From Cryptomeria japonica (taxonomy: Eukaryota; Streptophyta; Pinopsida; Cupressales; Cupressaceae), in the NCBI RefSeq assembly GCF_030272615.1, contig NC_081415.1:601791644-601855643 (forward strand): DNA of 64,000 nucleotides, in the 5' to 3' direction. A program made the translations under genes and the position numbers. The stretch's first letter is position 1, and every line of letters starts with the position of its first letter. The notes beneath the pieces are model-generated. The model did not search any database, was not told the DNA's origin, and was given only the letters and a program-made list of their open reading frames with translations. This document shows positions 33,522 to 44,075 of the stretch, piece by piece.

Positions 33522-36500
33522 CTAGTCTAGCACGTCATCTACCCCCCGATCTTGTTGATCAATGTTTTGGGAAGGTAGGGAACACGCTAGAGGAGGAACA
33601 TCCAACACAGCAGATGGAGCTATCACAAGATCCAAACAAGGGCTATGTTCATGTTCCAAGCCACGTTGTTCTTGTCTAGGAGCTAGGATAAGTGCTTTAG
33701 AAAATTCGTTATATAGATGGTTATCAATATCAACAAGTTCATATTCACTATCAGAATGAACAGGAGTAACATTTGCATCATGAATAACATTTTCATCTAT
33801 ATCATCATCAAGATTTATAAAAATAGGATCTTTAACTCGCACCGGATCAAGACCATCATGCATCTTATGTTTAGGAGATTTCAGCTCAATCGTCGGCTGA
33901 GGAGAAAATGGAATAATGCTTGTTGAAGGTGTTTTTGGGGATTGCAAAGTTTGAGCTCTAAGATGATGCTTTCGCCGGCATTCACGTGCAGAATGATTTC
34001 ATCTAGTCTTAGTAGGAAGTTGAGAAGATTGAGGAGGAATGTTCTCATCCTTATCACTTGGGTGTTTAGGTTGTGGTCTCTTAGGCTGGATAATAGGAGA
34101 AGAAGAAGGTCTCTTCTCTCTATAGAAGGAAGGAGGAGGAACTGCTCCATATAAGGGAGGAATATTTGGTTTAGGGAGGAGACCAAGTCCATCATGACGA
34201 GGAGGGATAGGTCTACTTTTAGGAAGTTTATTAGATATAGGCATAGTCACATCCATAGGAATGGGTTGGGAATCTTCTTGAGGAAAGACATTAGTTTTAT
34301 CTTTCAAAGGAAGAACTTCCTTCTCAAGAATGATAGGAATGTCAAGTTTGGGTGTTCTAGGTTCACTTAAAGATAGGATCATATCTGTTTTCCACTTTTA
34401 ATAAGATTTGAAAAGATGATCACTTCGCAGAGGAAGAGATTGGAATTGTTTAGGCCAAAAGTAATCAAGAGGAACGCTAGAATTTCTTTCAGCTAGTTTA
34501 AAGAGACTATGATTGACAGTAACAACTTCACCATTATGGGGAAATTTCAAACACTTGTGAATAGGAGAAGCAATAGCTTTCATGGAAGATAGCCAAGGAT
34601 AGCCAAGCTTCACACGAAATTGTTCGGAAGATGGAATAATAGCAAAGTTCACATCAAGGGATTTGTTACGGACCTCAATAGGTAATGTAATAGAACCAAT
34701 TGCAGGAGAAGAAAATGCATCAAATAGTTTCACAACCACATCTGTTTTGTCATAGATAAGTTGATTCAATTGCAAAGTAAATAGAAATTCTTTAGTAATG
34801 ACATTAACCATACAAGAAGGATCAATAAGCACTCCACGGCAAGGTGTGTTCTTGACTTTTGCAACTATATATAAAGGACCATCAGGTGCCCTGATAGTTT
34901 CACTAGAATCAAATGTGATGGAAGGTTCTTTAGGGATTTTCTGTTGCTCTACAAAGTTAATCACATTCGGAGTCATAGACACGAGATCATCAGGTGAGAC
35001 AGAGGAATCAGTAGTATCAATCGCATTAGAGGTATGAGAAGGTAATGGATCAGTGAAAATCTAAAGATTTTGGTTAGGAGGAGCTACAGATGTATTGCCT
35101 TTATCATTCACACCAGAAACAGAGATAGTATTATTATCAATCAAATCTTGAATTTTCCCCTTTAAAGCAAAACATTTTTCACTATCATGCCTAGGTTGAC
35201 GATGAAATTGACAAAAAGATTTGTTATCAAAATAGGGTGAATTAATCTTTGCAGGATCAATTTGCCTTATAGGAGCAAGAGTAAGCACATTTTGTTCCAA
35301 TAACTTATTCATAATACTATGCAATGATTCATTCAAAGGAGTAAACTTTCTTTCTTTCTTGAAAAACTTAGAAATAGGAGACACACCTGATGCTGCATTC
35401 ACATTGTTGTTGATGATGTTTTCATTGAATTTAATGGACTCTCTGTTTGGTTTAAACTTCCCAAATGGTTGTTGACTACTATCACCCTTATCACTCAGAG
35501 TCATAGGATGTGATTGTTCCATTTGACTCACAGTCAGTTGATAATTGTGAAGAGTTGCGCACAACTGTTGGAAAGAAGTAAACTCAGAAAATAGGAGTTT
35601 GTCTCGAATATATTTTTGTAAATTAGAAATAAAGATTCTTTGAATATCATTGTCAGGCACTGGAAAAGAAATTTGAGTATACAAATGCTTATATCTACCA
35701 ATGAAATCAATCACTTTTTCTTTAACACCTTGTTTACAATGCATTAAATCAATCAAAGTAACTTTAGGACTTATATTGTTTTGAAATTGTTGAATGAAAG
35801 CATTTTCAAGTTGTTAGAAAGAAGTAATAGAATAGGAAGGCAATGAGCAATACCATTGTAGGGCTTTGTCTCTTAATGTTCTAGTAAACAGTTTTGCAAG
35901 CAACCTTTGGTCATAAGCAAAATCAGTACATATTGTTTGAAAGGTCTTAACATGTGTTAGAGGATCACCCTTACCATTATAAAGCTCCAAATGTGGAATT
36001 TCAACATGTTTAGGGGGGATAGCTCGAACAATGTCAAGAGAAAGTGGGCTCACAACGTCAAATGTGGGCATACTAAACTTAGATTGATTCATAGAGGCAA
36101 TTTGTTGCTGTAAAGAAGAGACAGTTTGTGCAAGATTGTTAATGGTCGCTTCAGTCGAAGAGTTCATATTAGACGTGTTAGATTGTGATGGAGGTGTTAT
36201 GTTATTGAAAGAAGGTAGAGAGTAAGGTGGTGAGACACTATGATAGTTAGTCATAGGAGATGATTGGAAAGAAGGAACACTACAAGGAGGAATGGAATGG
36301 TTAAATGAATTGCCCCCTTGCATCATGTTCATTTGTGGTGATATAATAGGAACACTCATTGAAGGAATGAATGAAGAAGTTGGATTGAATGAAGGAAGAG
36401 GGTTAATTGAAGAAGAGGGATTGCCCCCATGACTGGTGATCATAGGAGGAATGTCCTGTATTGAAGTAGTCATTATGTTTGATGTAAAAGTAGGTATACT

Positions 36501-36947
36501 AGCAATAGGAGTCGTCAAAGGAATAGAATGATTGACTTGAGTAGGAGGTTGTGTATAACCTAAGGTTTCGGCACAACTCTTCATAGGCATCACATTTGAA
36601 TCCACAATGTGTGCAATACCACGCAAAATATCAATTCCATTCTTATCACTTTGAAGCATACGTTTTAGACCCTCAATTAAAGGAAGAGCTTGACTATCAG
36701 GGTATTCTTGAGACATCCATTGTCGAAAATCATCAAATTGGCTATCCAATTTTGAAAGTTGTTCTACAGAAACCTCATGGAGAGCTTCTTCATCATTAAG
36801 AGGATTAGAGGAATTACCCATGTCCTCGTTAAAAAGACCATTCAAATTAGGTTCCATCTCCTCAGTAATTAAACCTTGGAAGGACTTAATTCTAAGGCTT
36901 CGTCTAACGGGAATAGTGTAAGTAGGACTTATTGTTGTAAAACTCAT
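33522..36947 (-). pseudogene. Gag and aspartic-protease-like polyprotein of element E
   Basis: One minus-strand frame of about 1,142 codons is broken by four stops (35814, 35061, 34398, 33999). The N-terminal region is rich in Ser, Pro and Ile. Then comes the plant gypsy capsid signature 'LFTRTLRDKALQWYCSLP' and 'SITSF'. A Cys-His motif of the form 'CQFHRQPRHDSEKCFALK' follows (about 35150-35210), typical of this Gag class. Next is a protease-like domain with 'GVLIDPSCMVNVI' (about 34796-34838) and 'VKLGYPWLSSM'. The residues after the catalytic Asp are Pro-Ser-Cys, not the usual Thr/Ser-Gly or Gly-Gly-Ser. A Pro-rich tail ends at 33522. No pol domain follows. Confidence 0.82.
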
Positions 36948-38109
36948 GCACTAAAGAAAGAGAGAAGATTTTGAATTTTAGAGGTAGCAAATTTCAGTAA
37001 AACCAGCCAATCTTCTAGATTTAAGCTGTTAAATACAATCAGGACAATCTCCCGAAATTTTGGAAAAAATGTCCGGGACCGTGGCGCTCGGGGTGCACAC
37101 GGTCCTCGCAACTTTTTTTGAAATTTGCAGGGATGAAAGTTATGATGATTTTACAGCTAACCTGAAAAAATTGAGTGATTTTATGATCTATAGATAGGCC
37201 AAATCAAAGTTGCAATCTCAAAATTGAACCCTACCAAGATTGTCAAAAAATGCAAAATTTGAATTTTGAAAAAGAGAGGGAAACTGAAATTTTGAATTTT
37301 ATGATTTTAGAGGGAATACCAAAAGCAATGCAAGTTTTGAAATTTGAAAATTGACTCAATTTCACACAAAATTCGATTTTAAAAGCGGAAATCAAAGTTG
37401 TTGTAATTAAGCACTTAATTTCAAAAGTCACAAATTGCAAAAATTTGAATAAATCACTGAAATTTCGAATGAATGCCAACACACTTTTCAGATTTAGGAC
37501 TGTAAGAAACACAATTTTGACACAAATTTCAATTTCAACAATTTTTGAATGATTAGAAGCCTCAATCCAAGCAATCACTAGACCAACTTTGACTGTAATT
37601 TTGAAGGTGTTAAAATTGATAAAATCAGCCAAAATTCTGGATTTTAGCAGGAAAATACAGTAAGATCTCGCTCCCAAAATTTTGGAAAAAAATGTTGGGG
37701 ACGATGGCACTCGGAGTGCACACGGTCCTCGCAACTTTTTTCCAAATTTTCAGGGATGAAAGATATTGTGATTTTATTGTGGAATCCAAAGTTACAGCCG
37801 ATTTGGAAATGTTTTCATTAGTGAAATTATGAGTCAAAGGTTGAATCAAGAAGGTTTTAAAAATTAGGGTTTTGACACTTAACCACTTAATTTTCAAAAT
37901 TAAAGCACAAATATGAATTGATAATTTGTAATAGAAGGGCAGATCTGAAACAAGCATTAACAATTAAACATTTCACAAGTTTAATTACTTAAAAAGAAAA
38001 TTTAGGGTTTTTATGCAATTAACCTCTAAAATTTTGCAAAAGATCAAACATGGAAATGTAATCAAGGAATCCAATTTTCAGATCTAACTATGAATAATCA
38101 GAAAGGATG
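36948..38109. other. Leader of element E
   Basis: About 1.2 kb between primer site and ORF, without a gene. A segment near 37020-37140 recurs at about 37620-37770 ('cacacggtcctcgcaactttttt', 'aaaatgt..gg'). This is an internal direct repeat of about 120 bp, roughly 600 bp apart. Confidence 0.65.
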
Positions 38110-38127
38110 TTCACATCGGGTTCACCA
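38110..38127 (-). other. Primer-binding site of element E
   Basis: TGGTGAACCCGATGTGAA on the minus strand, 3 nt after the LTR end ..TTTACA. Nearly the same as in element F. Confidence 0.75.
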
Positions 38128-38130
38128 AAA

Positions 38131-39353
38131 TGTAAAGCGGAAAATCGTGATCGAACCCTAGTTGCTCTCCCCTCTTCCAACTCCAAGGAGAGAGAAGGGA
38201 GATCACTAGGGTTGATGGTTTTCACTTAAGGGAGAGACTTTACATTCAAAAGAGGGGTTGAAACCCACAAGATCCAATCCCACACAATGCAAGATTGGAT
38301 GCTAAATGTGTTTCAAGGGTTAAGAAAGCAAGGCTACCCTCTTTTGTAAAGAATGTTGATAGAAGAATTAAGCTAGGAATGCATAGAAAGTGACAAAGAT
38401 TCGCTTATAAACTGAGATAGGGATATAGGATGAAGCTGCGGACCTGGACTTAGCAGTAAAATGTCGATACGGTGCTGTCCTGCAAATTTGAGCAAAAGTT
38501 GACAGGACGATGGCGCCCGGCGTGCACACGGTCCTCCGAAAAATCTGCGAAATGAAGGGGGATCTGTTCGTCTCTGCACAAGGATTCTAGATCTTCAATT
38601 TCAGCCGCGTACCTGCAACCTACACATAGAAAAGCAAAGATGATTGGGGGGTTAGGGATTAGGGGTTTGCCTTTAGGTCAAACCCCAGTTTTGGAATTAA
38701 CCAAGAAATGAGAAATTGCTGTAAATGTAATGTAAAACAAGTACTAATACCTTGTTGTAAGGATGTTTGTATCCTTATATGCGAAGGTATAGATGTTGTT
38801 GTTTGTTGTATTGTTGTATGTTGTAGCATGTAGTATGTGATCTCCTCTTCAATGGTTGAATCCTTGTCTTGAATGCAACACTTAGCCTTGAATGGAGACT
38901 CAGAATGATCAATTGCTTGAAGGAATGCTTGAATGCTTGAGTATAGTTTCCACGCTTTTTTTCATCATGTCGAATGAAAGAGGAAAATGTAGTTTATATA
39001 CTTGTCAATTAGGGTTAATAGACTGATTTTCCCGACCTTAGGCCGACCAGGAAAGATAATTTTCCAATTTGCAAACATAAAGACCCAAAGTCCAAAAGAG
39101 ACCGGGCCCAAAATAGGACCCACGGACCAGGGTGCTGGGCGCCATGGTCTTGGGGGACCAGGGCGCTAGGCGCTCTGGTCCCACCTCCTGGGACAGCAGG
39201 GTGCAAAGGAGGTTCAGGCCAGGGTGCAAGAAAATGCAGTTTTTGGTGTCATAATTAGGTTTCGGGGTCTCCATTCAGGTTGCGTGTTGCGTCGCCATCG
39301 TGAAGACCGAAATGCAGTCGAAATTGCAAGTGTCACAATTTTAGGACGCTACA
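38131..39353 (-). repeat. 5' LTR of element E
   Basis: Second LTR copy, followed on the + strand by the TSD AGTAT. It differs from the left LTR by scattered substitutions and a short indel in the 'gaatgcttgaatgcttga' repeat. Confidence 0.94.
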
Positions 39354-39358
39354 AGTAT
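39354..39358. repeat. Target-site duplication of element E, right copy
   Basis: AGTAT, identical to 31541-31545. Confidence 0.95.
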
Positions 39359-40210
39359 GTCTAATAGTTGTTTTCCTACCGGTATATCAGAACCAAAGTC
39401 TTTCCTACCAATACTAGGTACTTCCTTAGTAATGTACAACATTAAGCACACAAGCAAGTTGCCAAATCTAAAAGTTCCTTTCTTATCACCTTTGATTTTC
39501 TTCAAGTTGTCTATCAGTTCATCTTTAAGCCACTCACATACATCAATTCTTGTATTACCATTCACCCTATCATATGAACTTTTAATACATAAGATGGAAA
39601 TAGTGTTTAGTCTATTTGCATGTGTAGCCTTATAACCAAGAATCATGCTAATAAATCTAGCACTTATATCTTTCACATTGCTTACTCTTAGGGATCTTTT
39701 ATCAAAAGTTGCACCGGTTAGGGTCATCACAGTGTCATTTGAAACCTTCTTAGTTCTATCAGGCCTTCTACCAGTGGAAGGTAAGCCTGACACTACCCTA
39801 ACTTCCTCTTTAGTAATATTATGGATGGAATCCAACCAAAATAACTCACCATGTACTCTGCTCAAGACAATTCTTATCACATCCTTAGGAAAATTAGGGA
39901 TACTAAGAATGTCCACAAAACCTAGGGTTTCCACAATCTTGTGTTCCAATTTAACATTTCCATGTTCATCACTAATTATAGTCCTATACATGTTCATTAT
40001 TTCTTCAGCTCCTAGTTCCTCAATATGACAATGTATATACATTCTAGCATCCTCAGCATAAACTACTCCCTTAGGTATTTTTGAGAATGCTCCTAAGGTA
40101 TTATCTTTCTTTGCAATTTCAGGAATAGGTTTGAACATGGGTCTAGGGCACTTGATAACTTCAATCACAGTAGGGTTTGCAATAAATTCAGGTGCAGAGG
40201 AAGAAGCCAT
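39359..40210 (-). pseudogene. ORF2 of element B, N-terminal part
   Basis: It starts with an ATG ('MASSSAPEF') at 40210 and stays open for about 284 codons to the E insertion. It matches the first 290 residues of ORF2 in C (47334) and D (59079). Legible blocks are 'VIKCPRPMF', 'GAFSKIPKGVV', 'MYIHCHIEELG', 'ETLGF', 'FPKDVIRIVLSRVHGE' and 'VVSGLPSTG', followed by a segment rich in 'ANRLNTISILCIKS'. The 'ITKE-V--V-GLPSTG' pattern vaguely recalls plant mobile-domain-type transposon proteins, but I would not assign a function. It is the longest uninterrupted stretch of this domain besides D. Confidence 0.75.
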
Positions 40211-40576
40211 TGTTATAAATACCTTAAATGGCCTTTAGGATGATTTTCTTCACTTTACACTATGGACATCTTCGCTTGGGATTTTTCGCACTCTCTAGAG
40301 ATTCAAATGCTCGGTGAATGAAAAAAGAACCAAAACACTTTCTTTATAGTGTTATTTCCTTCAACTACCACATTTAATGCCTGTCGGTTAAGTCAAAACT
40401 TAACTCATCTGCCGGTAAAGAAGTAATCCACCTTCTCACCATCAACCGAGGGTTAATTAGCATGTTTTCAATTAGTTTCCATACCCCCAAAGGATTTTCC
40501 TTCAGTTAGATGAAGAACATTTTACCGATGGAGTGATACTCTGCTCTATCGGTGAAGGAATAGCTTCACTAACATT

Positions 40577-41593
40577 CATGTCAGACTTTCTAATTCATTG
40601 TTTTCAAAATTCTTTCTTTACCTCTTCAACCTTTTCATTACCTTTCAAGTTGGGTCCTTTGTTATTTACTGGTGATGTCTTACTTCTTCAAAATTTTGCA
40701 ATATGTCCAATCTTGTTACAAGCATAACAAGTCACATTGTTTTTCTGAATAGCTTTTCCATATCCTATGTCGGTATCTGTTCTGCACTGATTAGATAAGT
40801 GTCCAAATCTTCCACAAATATAACATCTTACATTCATTCTGCAATTTTCTAAATTATGACCAACTTTTTTGAATTTTGAACATTGAGTGGTGGGTGTATT
40901 AGTGTTATGATAATTTCTATATCTACATTGATTTTCTCTATGACCATACTTGTTACAGTTAAAGCATTTCCCATTGAATTTGTAAGCATTAGGTTGTCTT
41001 ACTGGTTTGTTGTGATCATGATTGTTTGCAGTACCGGAGCTTTCACCAACTTCAAAGCCAAGGCCATTTGTATCTCCATTAGGTTTTTGATTCTTCAGCA
41101 TGTCATCAAGTTCCTCTGAACTTTTCTTGAATTTCTCCTTGCGTTGATTTACAGTAGCCAACTCATTTTCCAAGAAATCTTTCTGTCTCATGAGTTCAAT
41201 TTTATCATGTTCTAAGTGAATTAGATCTGTTTTTAGCATATCATCTCATGACTGAGTCTTATATTTTCATTTGTAGCATCATTGATTCTTCTAGCCAAAT
41301 CATCTTCATTCTTCTCTCTATCTTCAATGTCTTTACAAAATATCATAGTCATATCTTGCATCTCATTCTTCATTGTACTATTTTCTTTTCTCAGTTTTTT
41401 CACCAGATCATTAAGAGTTTCTTTCTCATCATCATCACTCTGCATCTTCTCAGAAAGTTCTCTTCTTTTGTTCCTAGCAATAGTGAGATTTTTCTAAAGT
41501 CCTTGAATGATTTCCTGTGCAGTCTTCAGATCATCTTCAAGGTTGATATTCTTCACTTTTTCTGCATCATAATCTGCAAGAGATGTTTCTAGT
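40577..41593 (-). pseudogene. ORF1 (Gag-like, CCHC knuckles) of element B
   Basis: Minus strand. A coiled-coil region ('LRKENSTMKNEMQDM') and a frameshift near 41236 precede four zinc-knuckle positions: 'CFNCNKYGHRENQC' intact, 'CSKFKKVGHNLENC' with the second Cys lost, 'CYICGRFGHLSNQC' intact, and 'CYACNKIGHIAKF' with the last Cys turned into a stop. The start codon region is deleted together with the end of the 5' LTR. Confidence 0.8.
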
Positions 41594-42272
41594 TAATTTA
41601 TTAAATGAAAAGAATTCCAAAACTATGTACCAATAAACCAAAATTAATACAATAAATAAGAACTATAAGCACAACATGAAATGCACACCATAACACAATA
41701 TTTTTAACAAGGAAACCCGGTGTGGGAAAAACCTCGGTGGGATTTGTGACCCACAATATTTGCTTACTAACCAATAAGAGAATATTACTGTTACAATAGG
41801 GGCCTGCACATGCAGGAAGGCCAACTGCCTAAAGCTCACTGCTTACATACAAAAAGGAGAAGTCTCACTGACTTACAAAAGTGGATTATGAAAATCCAAT
41901 GTCATGTACTACTACAAAAGGGCATATGCTATGCCAGATCTAGTACCGGTTTAAGCTCTGCAACTTCCTAAACCTTATTCCAATCTCTGCCTTAATATTT
42001 GCACATAATATCCATCATATCCTACATACAATTATTCTCTAAGATCTCATACTTATATATGAGCCTTATACGTCGTATTTCGAAAAAACATATTACAATT
42101 AATTACATTTTGCAATAAATAAAATCATGTCGGCCAGGGTGCCGGTGAACATATGTCAATGTAGAGTTTGTCGGTGCAAGTGCCTGCTGGTATCATATGA
42201 TTGTAAGGTTGCCATCAATGACAATACCTTCAATCACCTACAATTTCTCATTGGAGTGTGCATTTGCCAACA
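41594..42272 (-). repeat. 5' LTR of element B, lacking its 3' end
   Basis: The LTR is intact at its outer edge (..ccaaca on the + strand) but joins ORF1 at 'taatttattaaatgaaaag'. It has lost the terminal ~70 bp, the primer site and the start of ORF1. The outer TSD CATAT follows. Confidence 0.88.
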
Positions 42273-43047
42273 CATATAACCCCTTCAGACACCATATGAC
42301 CCCTTAGGTATCGTTAGGGGCCATATTGTGTCCTAAGGCATCATATGGTGGCTCATGACACCATGTGACTGCTTAAGACACCATACCATGTCGTTATGGG
42401 TCTTCTTGTGTTCTAAGGGGTTATATTGTGTTATATGACCCCTTAGGATACCATATGAACCCTTAGGACACCATATGGTGTCGTAAAGGGTCGTATGGTG
42501 TCCTAAGGGGTCATATGGTGTCCTATGACCCCTTAGGTGTTTCCAGGGGTCGTATTGTGTTCTAATGGGTCATATGGTGTCCCATGACCCCTTAGGACAC
42601 CATATGACCCCTTGGGACACTATATGGTGCTATGGGTCGTATGTTGTCCTAAGGGGCATATGGTGTCCTATGACCCCTTAGGACACCATTTGGTGTTGTT
42701 ATGTGTTGTATGGTATCCTAAGGGGTCTTGTGGTGCTCTATGACCCCTTAGGATACCATATGACCACTTAGGGCACCCTATGGTGTCGTTAGGGGTCGTA
42801 TGTTGTGCTGAGTCATATGGTGTCCTATGACCCCTTAGGCATGTTTGGGGTTTATTTTATGTCCTAAGGGGTCGTATTGTGTCCTGTGAGGTTATATGGT
42901 GTCCTATGACCTCTTAGGACACTATATGATGTCGTTAGGGGTCATATTATGTCCTAAGGGGTCATATTGTGTCTTATGACCCCTTAGGGCACCACATGGT
43001 GTTGTTATGGGTCGTGTGGTGTTCCAAGTGGTCATATGGTGTTCTAT
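42273..43047. repeat. Palindromic-module satellite between B and C
   Basis: Continuation of the array interrupted by B on the left and C on the right. It ends ..GGTGTTCTAT, the same phase in which the array resumes after C ('..CTATTACCCTTT'). Confidence 0.92.
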
Positions 43048-43860
43048 TGTTAGGATTCCCATAGATACTGAGAGGCGGGGGTGAATCAGTATCTAACCGG
43101 TGGATAGAATTTCTTAACTTAAAACATGTAGAGCATATTATAACAGTGTACCGATATGCAAGAAATAATGCAATAAACTGAATTAAAAACAACCACATGA
43201 AAAACACACCATAACAAAATGATTTAACGAGGAAACCCGGTGTGGGAAAAAACATTAGTGGGATTTGTGACCCACAATATTCACTTACTAGCCAATAAGA
43301 GAATATTACTACTACAAGAGGGGCCTGCACATGTAGGAAGGCCAACTACCTAGAGCTCACTGCTCAATGGGAAGTCTCACTAACTTACAATGATGGATTA
43401 TACAAATCGAATATCTTGTACTGCTTCAGAATAACATCTATAATGCCAGATCCAGTACCAGTTGCTTCTCTACTTCTTACATAAACCCTTAACCTATAAT
43501 TTGCATAATAGGTCTGCCTTATTTAGCCTAAACATGATCTTCTACTTCATTCCTTTCTTACTTTTTTAAAATGTTCTACAATGATCTCTCTTATATAAGA
43601 GTCATTTTACAATGATGCCAAGTCGGCTTACAAAATATTTTACAATAATAAATAGAATATAATATAACAAAAATCCTGTCAGCCTCTGTGCCGGTATGCT
43701 TCCTTTCTCTGCTGGTGTCGGTGGTCTGAGTGCCGGTGTAGAGTGTGATCTATTGATGCCAGTGTAATGCCTTGTCAGTGCCATAGGATTGTAAGGTTTC
43801 CATCAATGACAAAACCTTCAATCACCTACAATGTCTCATTGGAGTGTGCATATACTAACA
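43048..43860 (-). repeat. 3' LTR of element C
   Basis: On the minus strand TGTTAGTATATGCAC..GGGAATCCTAACA. A TATA-like TCTTATATAAG occurs on the minus strand at 43590-43600. Confidence 0.92.
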
Positions 43861-43861
43861 A

Positions 43862-43872
43862 TCTCCCCCTTT
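43862..43872 (-). other. Polypurine tract of element C
   Basis: AAAGGGGGAGA on the minus strand next to the LTR. Confidence 0.85.
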
Positions 43873-44075
43873 GGCATTGATGGCAAAACTCATGAGAAAA
43901 TTCAAAAGTGTATCCAAAACTGTAATCCAAAAATGTTTCCAAAAATATGTTGCCAAAAATATAAGAGCTCCCCCTAAGCAGATAAGTCTTCTGCCGGTTA
44001 TTTTCTCATACTACTACTCCCCCTTTGGCATCAATGACAAAGGTTGTCAAGATGTTAGTAGAGTTGTAGTCTCAA

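Larger units (their letters stand above)
31546..39353 (-). mobile_element. Complete non-autonomous gypsy-type LTR element E
   Basis: It has LTRs of about 1.23 kb at both ends, a perfect TSD AGTAT, and a PPT and primer site in the correct places for minus-strand transcription. The interior codes only for Gag plus a retroviral-type protease domain (33522-36947). No reverse transcriptase, RNase H or integrase is present, so it must have depended on another gypsy element. It interrupts ORF2 of element B. Removing E plus one TSD (7,813 bp) puts the two halves of that ORF back in one frame. Confidence 0.94.
27902..42272 (-). mobile_element. Non-autonomous LTR retrotransposon B (with E nested inside)
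   Basis: It is flanked by a perfect TSD (CATAT, 27897-27901 and 42273-42277) and carries LTRs at both ends. The 3' side PPT (on the minus strand AAAGGGGGAGA) abuts the left LTR. Without the nested element E and its TSD it is about 6.6 kb. It encodes ORF1 (Gag-like zinc knuckles) and ORF2 (unknown), both on the minus strand and both decayed. The end of the 5' LTR, the primer site and the start of ORF1 are deleted. It inserted into the satellite array. Confidence 0.92.
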
